This document shows, piece after piece, positions 8,963 to 18,468 of a stretch of DNA of 64,000 nucleotides. The first letter of the stretch is position 1, and the number at the start of each line of letters is the position of its first letter. The stretch is from Cyclobacteriaceae bacterium. GTDB taxonomy: Bacteria > Bacteroidota > Bacteroidia > Cytophagales > Cyclobacteriaceae. The notes under the pieces are model-generated. The model was given only the letters and a program-made list of their open reading frames with translations, did not search any database and had not been told where the DNA came from. A program made the position numbers and the translations under genes. Location of the stretch: the NCBI GenBank assembly GCA_026129485.1, contig JAHCHY010000002.1, forward strand, positions 240,840-304,839. The letters are read 5' to 3'.

Positions 8963-10423
8963 ATGAACCAACCGGTTTCCATGATACCCGACCTGTTGCA
9001 AATTATACCGGAAGTACTCCTGGCCGGTTCTGTCTGCCTAACCTTACTATTGGGCTTGTTCGTAAAAAAGAACAGGTCGGTATTGCTTGCGGTAGTAGCT
9101 GCAACGGTTTTTATTGTAGCCGGCATATATATTCTTACAAGCTGGCCGCACAAACCCGAAGAAATTTTTGCGGGTACTTTACGGGTAGATGACTTCTCTG
9201 CATTTTTCCGGGTACTGTTCCTGGCAGGGGGGTTATTAACACTTTTTATTTCACTTCAGAAAGAAAACGCTACCGAGTATGTAATCCTGATTCAAGCCAT
9301 TGTGCTGGGGGCATGCCTGCTATCCATGAGCATGCATTTTGCAACAGTGCTGGTCTCGCTCGAGCTGGTTTCGCTTTGTTCATACATACTGGCTGGCTTT
9401 GCCTTCAACAAACCGAGCTCAGAAGGAAGCATGAAATATTTCCTGATGGGCACGGTGGCCACCGCATGTCTTGTATATGGTATATCGCTCATCTACGGTA
9501 TTTCCGGAACCCTGAATTTTTCATCATCTCAGTTTGTAGATGCGCTTATGCAATCAAAATCGGTAATGATCGCGGTTGCGGCCCTGCTCATCCTGGCAGC
9601 ATTGCTTTTCAAGCTCGCGGCTGTGCCCTTCCACTTGTGGGCTCCTGATGTGTATCAAAGCGCTCCTACCCCGGTTGTAGCCTTTCTTTCCGTTGTGCCC
9701 AAGCTGGCAGGCCTTGCGCTGCTTATAAAAATCGTCCTGGCCTTTAATCTTTTCGGCCGGGCAACGGTTGACTGGCGTATGCTGGTTGCCGGAATATCGA
9801 TTGTATCCATTTTGGCAGGCAACCTTTCTGCCCTGGCACAAACCAACCCCAAGCGCATGCTGGCTTATTCTTCTATCGCGCAAGCCGGGTTTTTGCTGGC
9901 CGGGGTAGCCACATTAGATCCCACCGGTATCCAGGCTGCCTTATTCTACGCAGTAGTATTTCTGCTCATGAACCTGCTGGCTTTTACAGCGCTTCACCTG
10001 TTTGAAAAGTGGAAGTCATTACCGGCTATGGCCGACTTTGCCGGCCTGGGCAGGGTTGCATTTATACCGGCCTTCGCATTGACAATGGCCCTGGTAGCCC
10101 TTACCGGGTTGCCTCCCACAGCAGGCTTTACAGCAAAGCTTTTTCTTTTCAGCTCGCTATGGGCTTCCTGGAGCGATAGCGGATCAACGATCATGCTGAT
10201 ACTTTTTATTGCCGGGTTGCTCAACACCGTAATAGCATTATACTTCTACCTTAAAATCCCATATTATCTTTTCCTGAAGGAAACTCCCCCGGGCACAGCA
10301 TCCATAAAAATTTCAATAACAGGCAATTTTTTATTGCTCATTCTGGTTATAGCCGTTACCTGGCTCTTCCTCAACCCTGGGTTGTTGATGGGTTGGATAA
10401 ATCGGATTACCTTTGTGCTGTAA
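8963..10423 (+). CDS. nuoN: NADH-quinone oxidoreductase subunit N (antiporter-like)
   Basis: NuoN (ND2-like) is the third antiporter subunit, next to NuoK. The 486-residue protein has about 14 helices and the family motifs SLELVSLCSYILAGFAF with the buried Glu, KLAAVPFHLWAPDVYQSAPTPV with the pump Lys, and NPKRMLAYSSIAQAGFLLAG. It is the last gene of the complex I block. The downstream purF begins 62 bp after its stop on the same strand with no obvious terminator between, so read-through is possible. Confidence 0.96.
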   Translation: MNQPVSMIPDLLQIIPEVLLAGSVCLTLLLGLFVKKNRSVLLAVVAATVFIVAGIYILTSWPHKPEEIFAGTLRVDDFSAFFRVLFLAGGLLTLFISLQKENATEYVILIQAIVLGACLLSMSMHFATVLVSLELVSLCSYILAGFAFNKPSSEGSMKYFLMGTVATACLVYGISLIYGISGTLNFSSSQFVDALMQSKSVMIAVAALLILAALLFKLAAVPFHLWAPDVYQSAPTPVVAFLSVVPKLAGLALLIKIVLAFNLFGRATVDWRMLVAGISIVSILAGNLSALAQTNPKRMLAYSSIAQAGFLLAGVATLDPTGIQAALFYAVVFLLMNLLAFTALHLFEKWKSLPAMADFAGLGRVAFIPAFALTMALVALTGLPPTAGFTAKLFLFSSLWASWSDSGSTIMLILFIAGLLNTVIALYFYLKIPYYLFLKETPPGTASIKISITGNFLLLILVIAVTWLFLNPGLLMGWINRITFVL

Positions 10424-10485
10424 AAGCAACCGGACAGGGCTTACCCACCGATACCGCTTGGACAGGAAAACCGAAAAAGCTGATT

Positions 10486-12369
10486 ATGAGCGATTCAATC
10501 CTTCACGAATGCGGCATTGCCCTCGTTCGATTACGCAAGCCCCTCTCCTATTACATCGATAAGTATGGCCCTATGTATGCCATCAACAAGATGTATATCC
10601 TGATGGAAAAGCAACACAACCGGGGGCAGGATGGTGCCGGTATAGCCAACATTAAAATCGATCATAAGCCCGGGTACCGTTTTTTCAGCCGGTATCGTTC
10701 TGTTAAAAGTCAGCCCGTAGCCCACCTGTTTAGGAAGATCGGCAAAAAATATCAGAAAGCGCAGAAGGCAGGCAAGGAGAAATACAAAAGCGAAGAGTGG
10801 TTGAAGGATAATGTGGCCTTTAGCGGAGAGCTGTGGCTGGGCCACCTGCGCTACGGAACACATGGGCTGAACAGCATTGAAAATGTGCACCCGTTCCTGC
10901 GCCAGAACAACTGGCGTAGCCGTAACCTGATCATGGCCGGCAACTTCAACATGACCAACGTAGAGGAGCTCTTCAATGTGCTGGTAGAGCTGGGTCAGCA
11001 CCCGAAAGATAAAGTGGATACGGTTACTGTAATGGAAAAGATCGGCCACTTTCTTGACCTGGAGGTGCAGACGCTTTTCGATACATACAAAGATCAATAC
11101 AGCAATAAGGAGGTTTCGGAAATAATTGAGCGTGAGCTTGATCTGAGCCGTGTGCTGCGAAGGGCTTGTAAAGATTTTGATGGTGGTTACACTATGGCCG
11201 GTCTTACCGGTTCAGGCTCTGCGTTTATCGTACGCGACCCATCGGGTATTCGCCCCGCCTATTATTATGCTGATGATGAAGTGGTGGTAGTCGCCTCGGA
11301 AAAACCGGCTATCAAAACAGCATTCAACATCAACTATTCGCAGATAAAAGAAATTCAGCCCGGCCACGCGCTTATTATTAACAAAGATGGCGAGTTCCAG
11401 CACCAGGAAATTTTAAAGCCGCTTGAAAAAACCTCGTGCAGCTTTGAACGCATTTATTTCTCACGGGGCACCGATCCTGAAATTTACCAGGAACGCAAGC
11501 AGTTGGGTAAGCTGCTGGTGCCGCAGGTGCTGAAAGCTATCAACTTCGATTTAAAGAACACCATTTTCTCGTACATACCCAATACAGCCGAAACTGCCTT
11601 TATGGGTATGATGGCCGGCATTGAAGATTACCTCATCGCCAAACAGAAAGACATCATTATTGATTCTAAACCTACTGTTGATTCGTTTGATGATCTGCTT
11701 TCGTTCCGCCCGCGTGTGGAAAAAATAGTAGTTAAGGACGTAAAGCTCCGCACCTTCATAACAGACGATTCAAGTCGCAATGAAATGGTGGCGCACGTGT
11801 ACGATACCACCTACGAAGTGGTAAACAAAGGCAAGGACACGCTTGTAGTCATTGACGATTCGATCGTGCGCGGCACAACATTAGAGAAGAGCATTCTTAA
11901 AATGCTGGATCGCCTGCAACCCAAGAAAATCGTGGTGGTTTCATCTGCTCCGCAGATTCGTTTCCCGGATTGCTATGGCATTGACATGAGCAAGATGGGT
12001 GAGTTTGTAGCCTTCCGGGCGGTGATTCAGCTACTGAAAGAGCAAGGCAACGATTACCTGCTTGGCGAAGTGTATGAACAATGCCGGCAGGCCTGGCTGA
12101 ATAATGAACCGGTAAACCATGTGAAGAAGCTTTACGAACAGTTTGCCTACGAGGAGATATCAGAAAAAATCACGGACATTGTTCGTCCTGCGGATATGAA
12201 AGCTGAGCTGGAAGTAATTTTCCAGACGGTTGACAACCTGCACAAAGCCATTCCGCACCATAGTGGCGACTGGTACTTTACCGGCAACTACCCTACACCG
12301 GGCGGTATGCGCGTAGTAAACCGTTCGTATCTGAATTACATGGATGGGAAGCTGGTAAGAGCATATTGA
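10486..12369 (+). CDS. purF: Amidophosphoribosyltransferase (PurF-type)
   Basis: PurF makes 5-phosphoribosylamine from PRPP and glutamine, the first committed step of purine synthesis. The chosen start gives MSDSILHECGIALVRL, so Cys9 follows a short N-terminal peptide, as in PurF proteins matured to an N-terminal catalytic cysteine. The class II glutamine amidotransferase half includes the NRGQDGAGIANI and LWLGHLRYGTHG blocks. The phosphoribosyltransferase half has the PRPP loop VVIDDSIVRGTTLEKS (about residues 465-480). At 627 residues it is longer than the roughly 500-residue classical PurF, with extra material in the N-terminal half. That is the form I associate with Bacteroidota. A longer in-frame extension upstream overlaps nuoN and is unlikely. 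Confidence 0.9.
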   Translation: MSDSILHECGIALVRLRKPLSYYIDKYGPMYAINKMYILMEKQHNRGQDGAGIANIKIDHKPGYRFFSRYRSVKSQPVAHLFRKIGKKYQKAQKAGKEKYKSEEWLKDNVAFSGELWLGHLRYGTHGLNSIENVHPFLRQNNWRSRNLIMAGNFNMTNVEELFNVLVELGQHPKDKVDTVTVMEKIGHFLDLEVQTLFDTYKDQYSNKEVSEIIERELDLSRVLRRACKDFDGGYTMAGLTGSGSAFIVRDPSGIRPAYYYADDEVVVVASEKPAIKTAFNINYSQIKEIQPGHALIINKDGEFQHQEILKPLEKTSCSFERIYFSRGTDPEIYQERKQLGKLLVPQVLKAINFDLKNTIFSYIPNTAETAFMGMMAGIEDYLIAKQKDIIIDSKPTVDSFDDLLSFRPRVEKIVVKDVKLRTFITDDSSRNEMVAHVYDTTYEVVNKGKDTLVVIDDSIVRGTTLEKSILKMLDRLQPKKIVVVSSAPQIRFPDCYGIDMSKMGEFVAFRAVIQLLKEQGNDYLLGEVYEQCRQAWLNNEPVNHVKKLYEQFAYEEISEKITDIVRPADMKAELEVIFQTVDNLHKAIPHHSGDWYFTGNYPTPGGMRVVNRSYLNYMDGKLVRAY

Positions 12370-12371
12370 TT

Positions 12372-13376
12372 TCAAGGCAAGTAAAAATCAAACACAATCT
12401 CATTCATGCACTTAAAATGTCCTTTCGGGCAGGTGTTATGGCCTATCTTGGAACACGGTCTGCACGATATTTTTTTATTTTCCAGCACCGTAAACTTTGT
12501 GCGATACGGGTACATGCCAAACTCCGGTATGGTATTGCCCCAGATGGAAAACACTTCTTTCTTCAGCGCAGCAGCAATGTGCATCAGCCCGGTATCGTGC
12601 GCAAAAACATAACGGGCATTTTTTACCAGGCTGGCCGATTGATTAAGGTTAAACTTGCCGCAGGCATTGAAGATGATCGTCTTCTTGCCCAGTTCGGTAA
12701 GCCCGGCTTCATATTCGCTTTGTTCGGGGCGTTCAAAAAAACTGTGTATTGCTTCAGCCGTTTCAAAGTCTTCTTTGCCGCCTAACAGTACAACAGGCTT
12801 GTTGATTTTATCACACAGCTCAATCATCCGCTTTAAAGGAAGCTTTTTGGTGTTGTGCTGCGCTCCTATCGCGTACGCCACATAACCTTTCTGAAACTCC
12901 GGTGGCAGCCAATCAACAGGCACATTGTCTTTCTCGGGAATAAAATAATCCAGCCCCAATGCGTCTGCCTTCAGCCCCAACGGCTTTAAGGTTTCGAGAT
13001 ACCGGTCTACAATATGCACATGGGGCATACGGTTGATTTTCAGGTTCACCAAAAGCCACTTCTCTAAGTTGAGCTTATTAAAGCTATACGCTTTAGCACC
13101 TAATGCCGTTTTGATAATGCGCGTACGCAGGTTATGATGAAGGTCAATTACACAATCATAACGTTCGGCTTTTAGCTGACGGATAAGCTCCTTCAGGCTT
13201 TTTCCCAAAATCTGAACTTTATCCACATACGGGTTGGATTCCAGCAGCACGGCAAACTTGTCTTTGGTGGCAAAATGTACTTCTGCATCATTAAGCTGGG
13301 TTTTAAGCGCCCGTACTACAGGCGTGGTAAGCACAATATCCCCAATAGAAGAAAACCGGATCACTAAAACCTTCAT
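12372..13376 (-). CDS. Glycosyltransferase family 9 (heptosyltransferase-like)
   Basis: The family transfers heptose or other sugars to the lipopolysaccharide core at the inner face of the cytoplasmic membrane. The 334-residue protein begins MKVLVIRFSSIGDIVLTTPV, the typical N-terminal GT9 pattern. Its C-terminal donor-binding half shows PVVLLGGKEDFETAEAI and FAHDTGLMHIAAALKKEVFSIWG, the D-x-G-x-x-H signature. It converges with purF with only 2 bp between the stops and no hairpin visible. The exact sugar cannot be told from sequence. A symbol such as waaF would be a guess. Confidence 0.88.
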   Translation of the reverse strand: MKVLVIRFSSIGDIVLTTPVVRALKTQLNDAEVHFATKDKFAVLLESNPYVDKVQILGKSLKELIRQLKAERYDCVIDLHHNLRTRIIKTALGAKAYSFNKLNLEKWLLVNLKINRMPHVHIVDRYLETLKPLGLKADALGLDYFIPEKDNVPVDWLPPEFQKGYVAYAIGAQHNTKKLPLKRMIELCDKINKPVVLLGGKEDFETAEAIHSFFERPEQSEYEAGLTELGKKTIIFNACGKFNLNQSASLVKNARYVFAHDTGLMHIAAALKKEVFSIWGNTIPEFGMYPYRTKFTVLENKKISCRPCSKIGHNTCPKGHFKCMNEIVFDFYLP

Positions 13377-13471
13377 TCTTTAGTAGTTATGCCAGCGGGG
13401 AAAATTACGAATTCAATTTGCTATTTTAGATACTTTCAGGAACTTAACCATCGGTAAAAAAATTATCAAAT

Positions 13472-13873
13472 ATGAACTACTGGCTACTCAAAACTGAACC
13501 GGGGACCTTTTCGTGGAATGACCTGGTTCGTGATAAAAAAGCGGTATGGGATGGCGTTCGCAATTTCAAGGCAAGAAGTAACATGAAGGCAATGAAAAAA
13601 GGCGATTGGGCTTTTGTGTACCACACAGGCGATGAAAAATCGGTAGTAGGCATTGCCGAAGTTGTTCGTGAGCACTATCCGGAACCCAAAGACCCGGATT
13701 GGGTGGCTGTCGATTTAAAGCCGGTGCGTAAGCTTAAATCGCCCGTTGCTTTGTCCGTTATTAAGGCTGACAAAACCATAGCCGACATGGTGCTGGTTAA
13801 AGTTGCGCGGCTTTCGGTTCAACCTGTAAAAAAGCAGGAGTTTGATCGTGTTGTTGAGCTCAGTGAAAAATAA
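13472..13873 (+). CDS. EVE-domain protein (modified-base binding fold)
   Basis: This is a stand-alone EVE domain of 133 residues, a PUA-like fold. It shows MNYWLLKTEPGTFSWNDL, WDGVRNFKARSNMKAMKKGDWAFVYHTGDEKSVVGIAEVV and PDWVAVDLKPVRKL, all characteristic of the thymocyte nuclear protein 1/YtoQ-like family. EVE domains bind modified cytosine in DNA in characterised cases, and some act in restriction of modified phage DNA. A lone chromosomal copy like this one is usually of unknown role. It ends 4 bp before the next gene. Confidence 0.9.
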   Translation: MNYWLLKTEPGTFSWNDLVRDKKAVWDGVRNFKARSNMKAMKKGDWAFVYHTGDEKSVVGIAEVVREHYPEPKDPDWVAVDLKPVRKLKSPVALSVIKADKTIADMVLVKVARLSVQPVKKQEFDRVVELSEK

Positions 13874-13877
13874 GCGC

Positions 13878-15434
13878 ATGAAGCACAGGTTAGTTTTTGT
13901 TGTGTTGATCGCCCTGGCCCCGGGTTTTCTTTGCGCGCAGGCCACACAAACTGCGCGTTACGAACGGGAACAGAAAAACAGCGATAATGATTACATCCTG
14001 ATATCGCTGCAAAAAGAAGGGCTGGCCCTGGTGCGCGATAAAGACAAATACAAGGAAGGTAAAAAGCAATGGGAAATAATCCGGGTAGATACTACGCTGC
14101 AGGAAGTATGGCTGCTGGAAATGGAAATTGAAAACCGGCTGCGCCTGGTAGGCTATGATTATCGCGACAATCAGATTTACCTGCTTTACCGGGAGGGCGA
14201 CCATGAAGCCAGCAGCCTTGTCTTGTTTACCATTCATACACAATCGCAGGCCATCGGGCGTTATTCCATCAAGCAGGAGATGAGCTTTAAGGTAACACAC
14301 TTTAGCGCGCTTGCCAATGTGGTTACGCTGGGAGGTTATGTATCCAGCGAGCCGGCCATTTTATTGTACGATCTGCAAACTGAAAAAGCCAAGCTGGTGC
14401 CGGGTTTCTTTGTAACCAATTCCGAATTGCTGGATTTACGGGTTAACACCAACAACACCTTCAATGTGTTGCTTATCGATCGCAGTAATAAGCAGAGCAA
14501 AAAGCTGTTGCTTAAAACATTTGATGCTACCGGTGCTTCATTGCTTGAAGATGAAATAGAAATCGAAAGTGAACGCACCATTCTTTCCGGTATTACCAGC
14601 ACATTAATCAATGATGAATTGCTGGTTGCCGGAACATGGACAGAAGGTAACTCGAAGCAGGCGAGCGGTATTTTTACTACGTTAATCAATCCTTTCGCCA
14701 ACCAACCGGTCAACTACTACGACTTTGGGCGGTTTAATCACTTCCTGGATTACCTGAGCGATAAGCGGGCAGGTAAGATCAAATCAAAATCTGCTGACGC
14801 TGCCCGCACCGGGGTAATCCCGGATTTTAAAACCTACGCAGTACCCATGCGGCTGGATGAGCAGCCTGAAGGATTCGGGCTGCTGGTGGAAGTATACCAG
14901 CCCGCCAATAACTTTAGTCCCTATCCTTACTATGGAAACTTTGGCCCGCCTATGTATGCTTACTCACCTTATGGCTACAACCCATTCATGAATCGTTATT
15001 ACAATGCCCCTTATCAATATAACCAGCCTGTATCCGGCTATTCAAAAATGATTTATTCGGCCCTAACCGTATTGGATTTGAATGGCAAGCCTGTCCGCGA
15101 TTTCGGCTTAAAGCTGGGCGATCTGAAAACAAATTCATTGGAGCAAACTTCAGACTTTACTTTTTACAAAGGAGAAATCGCGATGGCTTTCAAGAAAGAA
15201 AAAGAGGTAAGGATACTCAGGAGTCTTACCGATGAGATTGAGATGGATACGCTTACCTCGCAGCTTAAAAACCCGAATGAATCGGTCCGGAATGAATCCG
15301 AGGCCAGCTATATCCGTAATTGGTATAATAATGTGTTTTACGTGTGGGGTTATCATACCCTGCGCGATTCCAGGAAAGGAGCATTGGAATCCGGCCGGCA
15401 GATTTTTTATATCAACAAAATTGAAGTTAAGTAA
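13878..15434 (+). CDS. Secreted protein of unknown function, paralogue 1 of a tandem pair
   Basis: Not recognised. The start at ATG 13878 gives a clear signal peptide (MKHRLVFVVLIALAPGFLCAQ). The mature protein of about 500 residues looks like an all-beta repeat protein. Short strands recur around phrases such as IIRVDTTLQEVW and VTLGGYVSSEPAILLYD, compatible with a beta-propeller. Around residues 350-380 is a Tyr/Pro/Asn/Gly-rich stretch (YPYYGNFGPPMYAYSPYGYN). There are no cysteines of note and no catalytic motif I can name. The downstream gene shares the same sequence landmarks, so the two arose by duplication. An envelope or exported role is inferred only from the signal peptide. Confidence 0.75.
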   Translation: MKHRLVFVVLIALAPGFLCAQATQTARYEREQKNSDNDYILISLQKEGLALVRDKDKYKEGKKQWEIIRVDTTLQEVWLLEMEIENRLRLVGYDYRDNQIYLLYREGDHEASSLVLFTIHTQSQAIGRYSIKQEMSFKVTHFSALANVVTLGGYVSSEPAILLYDLQTEKAKLVPGFFVTNSELLDLRVNTNNTFNVLLIDRSNKQSKKLLLKTFDATGASLLEDEIEIESERTILSGITSTLINDELLVAGTWTEGNSKQASGIFTTLINPFANQPVNYYDFGRFNHFLDYLSDKRAGKIKSKSADAARTGVIPDFKTYAVPMRLDEQPEGFGLLVEVYQPANNFSPYPYYGNFGPPMYAYSPYGYNPFMNRYYNAPYQYNQPVSGYSKMIYSALTVLDLNGKPVRDFGLKLGDLKTNSLEQTSDFTFYKGEIAMAFKKEKEVRILRSLTDEIEMDTLTSQLKNPNESVRNESEASYIRNWYNNVFYVWGYHTLRDSRKGALESGRQIFYINKIEVK

Positions 15435-16923
15435 CATCATAGCGTTATTCCTGTTAAGCATATCTTCGCTGGTTGCCCAGGTTGAGCAATTAAGCCGTTA
15501 TGAATTGGTCCTGGGCAATTATGACGGAGCCGAGGATTTTAAAGTCGCTTCGCTTGAAGAAGACGGCCTGCTGATTTACCGGAAAGTTGAAATAGCCGGG
15601 GACGACCGGCTGCACCTGATTAAGGTAGATACTTCGCTCAGCGAATCATGGCAAGGGTATATTTCGGTAGCAAAAAATCTTACTATTTCACATATCCGGT
15701 TAAGAGACAAGGTGGTTTACACGTTGTTCAAATCCGCCAATTTTATAACCGGCAACTTTCAATTACTGGCTTCCAGCGTTGTGAACGGAAATTACAAGGT
15801 TTACAACATCGAGAATTTTATTCCCTTTAACCCAACCGAGTTTATTATAACCGATAAAGGCGCCATGCTGGGCGGTTATTTTAATTACAGGCCGTTGGTA
15901 TTGTTCTATGATTTTTCCACTAACCGGGCACGGGTATTGCCGGGTTTCTTCAATGAGCCGGGCGAGCTTACCCAGGTTAAACAAAGCGCAGATGGTACCG
16001 TAGACGTAATTATAAGCTCCAAAAACTACGAACGGAAAAAAAGCTTGTGGATCAGAAACTACGATGCCGGTGGCGACCTGATTAAAACCACCATACTGGA
16101 ACCGGAAGACAATAAGCACCTGATCTTCGGGCGGTCGGCCAAGATGCCGAACAACGAACAGGTGGTGGCCGGGGTTTACGGTAGCCGCGACTCAGAATAT
16201 TCTCGTGGCATTTTTGTGGCCGAAATTAATGCGGCCGGAGAATACAGAACCACCTATTACAACTTTGGAGACCTTCATAATTTCTTTAGCTACATGAAAG
16301 CCAATCGTGAACGGAGAACAAAAGAACGCATTGAGCGCAGAAAAATTAAAGGAAAGAAAATCCGTTTCAGCTACAGGTTTATCGTACATGAAGTGGTGCC
16401 TTATGGCAACCAGTACCTGATGCTGGGCGAAGCTTTTTATCCGCGCTACACCTATGCCAACTCCCGTTCGGGCGGATTTGGATACTATGGCAACCCCATG
16501 ATGCGCAGCGACCGGGTTTTTGACGGGTATCAGTATACCCATGCGGTTATTATTGGCTTCAATGAAAACGGTAAGCTGATTTGGGATAACAGTTTTGAAA
16601 TAAATGATGTGAAGTCTTTCGAATTGCAGCAATTCGTAAAGATTGCGCCCGAGAGCGACCGGATAACATTGCTTTACCTGCACAATAACCTTATCCGTAC
16701 CAAAACCATACAGGGAAACCAGGTGCTGGAAGGTAAAACAACAGACCCGATGAAAACCCGTTACGACTTTGACCTCGTAAAAGAACGGGATACCCAAAAA
16801 AGCAAGCTGGATTACTGGTATCCCAATCATTTTTTTGCATCGGGTGTCCAGGTGGTGCGCAACCAGGCGCACGAATCGTCCTATCGCAAGGTGTTTTTTA
16901 TCAACAAACTGAAATACCAATAA
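15421..16923 (+). CDS. Secreted protein of unknown function, paralogue 2 of a tandem pair
   Basis: Not recognised. The best start is a TTG at 15421, which gives MKLSNIIALFLLSISSLVAQ, a good signal peptide, and overlaps the stop of the preceding gene by 14 bp. Longer in-frame options lie wholly within that gene in another phase. The roughly 500-residue product parallels its neighbour: LIKVDTSLSESW matches the neighbour's IIRVDTTLQEVW, AMLGGYFNYRPLVLFYDF matches VTLGGYVSSEPAILLYDL, and a Gly/Tyr-rich loop (GGFGYYGNPMM) sits in the same region. The C-terminus ends FINKLKYQ, like YINKIEVK in the neighbour. The overlap implies coupled expression. Confidence 0.7.
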   Translation: MKLSNIIALFLLSISSLVAQVEQLSRYELVLGNYDGAEDFKVASLEEDGLLIYRKVEIAGDDRLHLIKVDTSLSESWQGYISVAKNLTISHIRLRDKVVYTLFKSANFITGNFQLLASSVVNGNYKVYNIENFIPFNPTEFIITDKGAMLGGYFNYRPLVLFYDFSTNRARVLPGFFNEPGELTQVKQSADGTVDVIISSKNYERKKSLWIRNYDAGGDLIKTTILEPEDNKHLIFGRSAKMPNNEQVVAGVYGSRDSEYSRGIFVAEINAAGEYRTTYYNFGDLHNFFSYMKANRERRTKERIERRKIKGKKIRFSYRFIVHEVVPYGNQYLMLGEAFYPRYTYANSRSGGFGYYGNPMMRSDRVFDGYQYTHAVIIGFNENGKLIWDNSFEINDVKSFELQQFVKIAPESDRITLLYLHNNLIRTKTIQGNQVLEGKTTDPMKTRYDFDLVKERDTQKSKLDYWYPNHFFASGVQVVRNQAHESSYRKVFFINKLKYQ

Positions 16924-16950
16924 GCATACTTTTAGTATTTTCGCGCAGGC

Positions 16951-17496
16951 ATGCAGAAAAAACTCATCCTCGATTCAGACCTGCTTGATATTACGCTCAG
17001 TCGCCTTTGTGAACAATTGATCGAAAATCATGGCAGTTTTGAGGATAGCGTAATTCTTGGCCTGCAGCCCCGCGGCATTTTCCTGGCCGAGCTCATACAG
17101 CAAAAAATCCGGACGCTGGCTAAAAAAGAGGTTCCCCTCGGCTACCTCGATGCGACTTTCTACCGCGATGATTTCAGAAGACGCGATACACCCGCCAAAG
17201 CCAGTGAAACCCGCGTGTCGTTTGTCATTGAAGGTAAGCGCGTAATCCTGGTGGATGATGTATTGTTTACCGGCCGAACCGTACGAGCTGCGCTGGATGC
17301 GATGATCGCCTTTGGCCGCCCGGAAAAAGTAGAGCTGCTCGTGCTGGTAGACCGCACCCACACACGCGACCTGCCCATTGCTGCCGATTATATAGGCAAA
17401 TGCGTAAACACCCTGGAGTCGCAACGCGTGCTGGTGGAATTGGTAGCGCAGGGACACAAGCAAAACAGAATCTGGTTAATCAATAATAAGGTCTGA
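16951..17496 (+). CDS. pyrR: PyrR-type phosphoribosyltransferase (pyr regulator / uracil PRTase)
   Basis: The family is type I phosphoribosyltransferases of the PyrR kind, with UMP-responsive RNA binding and weak uracil phosphoribosyltransferase activity in characterised members. The 181-residue protein shows VILGLQPRGIFLAELI, LGYLDATFYRDDFRRRD and the PRPP loop VILVDDVLFTGRTVRAALD (about residues 94-112). It directly precedes pyrB (3 bp gap), the classic partner. Only 27 bp separate it from the preceding gene, so there is no room for a PyrR-binding leader upstream of pyrR itself, and I see no terminator hairpin before pyrB. Regulation by attenuation is therefore not supported at this locus. 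Confidence 0.9.
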   Translation: MQKKLILDSDLLDITLSRLCEQLIENHGSFEDSVILGLQPRGIFLAELIQQKIRTLAKKEVPLGYLDATFYRDDFRRRDTPAKASETRVSFVIEGKRVILVDDVLFTGRTVRAALDAMIAFGRPEKVELLVLVDRTHTRDLPIAADYIGKCVNTLESQRVLVELVAQGHKQNRIWLINNKV

Positions 17497-17499
17497 ACC

Positions 17500-18426
17500 A
17501 TGTCTTCACTCAGTCAACGCCACCTGCTCGGAATAAAGAACATCACCGCCAAGGACATTGAACTGATTTTTGAAACTGCCGATACCTTCAAGGAAGTAAT
17601 AAACAGGCCCATTAAAAAAGTGCCATCGCTTCGCGATGTAACCATTGCCAACATCTTTTTCGAAAACTCCACCCGCACAAGACTCTCGTTTGAGTTAGCA
17701 GAGAAACGCCTTTCGGCCGATGTGGTAAACTTTTCTGCATCCAACAGTTCGGTTAAAAAAGGAGAAACGCTGCTGGATACCGTACACAATATACTGGCTA
17801 TGAAAGTAGATATGGTGGTGATGCGGCACGCCAGTGTGGGCGCTCCTCACTTTTTATCGCGACACATTAAAGCCAATATTGTAAATGCCGGTGATGGCAC
17901 ACACGAGCACCCCACGCAGGCACTGCTCGATACTTTCTCTATCCGCGAAAAGCTGGGCGATGTGCAGGGGAAAAAGGTGGCTATTATCGGTGATATTCTT
18001 CATTCGCGCGTAGCGCTCTCCAACATTTTTGCGCTGCAGAAGCTGGGCGCCAAAGTTATGGTGTGTGGCCCGCCTACATTACTGCCTAAGTTTATTGCTT
18101 CGCTGGGCGTGCAGGTTGAGCTGGATGTAAAGAAAGCATTGGAATGGTGCGATGTAGCCAACGTATTGCGCATTCAATTAGAGCGCCAGCAAATCAAATA
18201 CTTTCCGTCTTTACGGGAATACGCGCTCTATTACGGCATTACCAAAAAGATGCTCGACAACCTGAAAAAGCAAATTGTAATTATGCACCCGGGGCCTATT
18301 AACCGCGGTGTGGAATTAAGCAGCGATGCCGCTGATTCTGCTCACTCCATTATCCTGGACCAGGTTGAGAACGGTGTAGCGGTACGTATGGCAGTACTCT
18401 ACCTGCTGGCCGGGGCAACAGCCTGA
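17500..18426 (+). CDS. pyrB: Aspartate carbamoyltransferase, catalytic subunit
   Basis: PyrB condenses carbamoyl phosphate with aspartate, the second step of pyrimidine synthesis. The 308-residue protein has the carbamoyl-phosphate motif FENSTRTRLSFELAEKRL (about residues 51-68) and the downstream HPTQALLDTFSIREKLGD stretch with the conserved His and Gln. The C-terminal aspartate-binding part includes VLRIQLERQ and MHPGPINRGVEL. The length matches the family. No pyrI regulatory-chain gene follows, so the enzyme is probably of the unregulated trimeric or PyrR-controlled type. Confidence 0.95.
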   Translation: MSSLSQRHLLGIKNITAKDIELIFETADTFKEVINRPIKKVPSLRDVTIANIFFENSTRTRLSFELAEKRLSADVVNFSASNSSVKKGETLLDTVHNILAMKVDMVVMRHASVGAPHFLSRHIKANIVNAGDGTHEHPTQALLDTFSIREKLGDVQGKKVAIIGDILHSRVALSNIFALQKLGAKVMVCGPPTLLPKFIASLGVQVELDVKKALEWCDVANVLRIQLERQQIKYFPSLREYALYYGITKKMLDNLKKQIVIMHPGPINRGVELSSDAADSAHSIILDQVENGVAVRMAVLYLLAGATA

Positions 18427-18468
18427 TTCTGACTTTAGAGCTTATTCAAAAATATTAGTACTATGTCG

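Noticed and set aside
16924-16950. PyrR-binding attenuator upstream of pyrR
   Set aside because: Only 27 bp separate pyrR from the preceding gene, with no room for the three-stem leader and no terminator hairpin.
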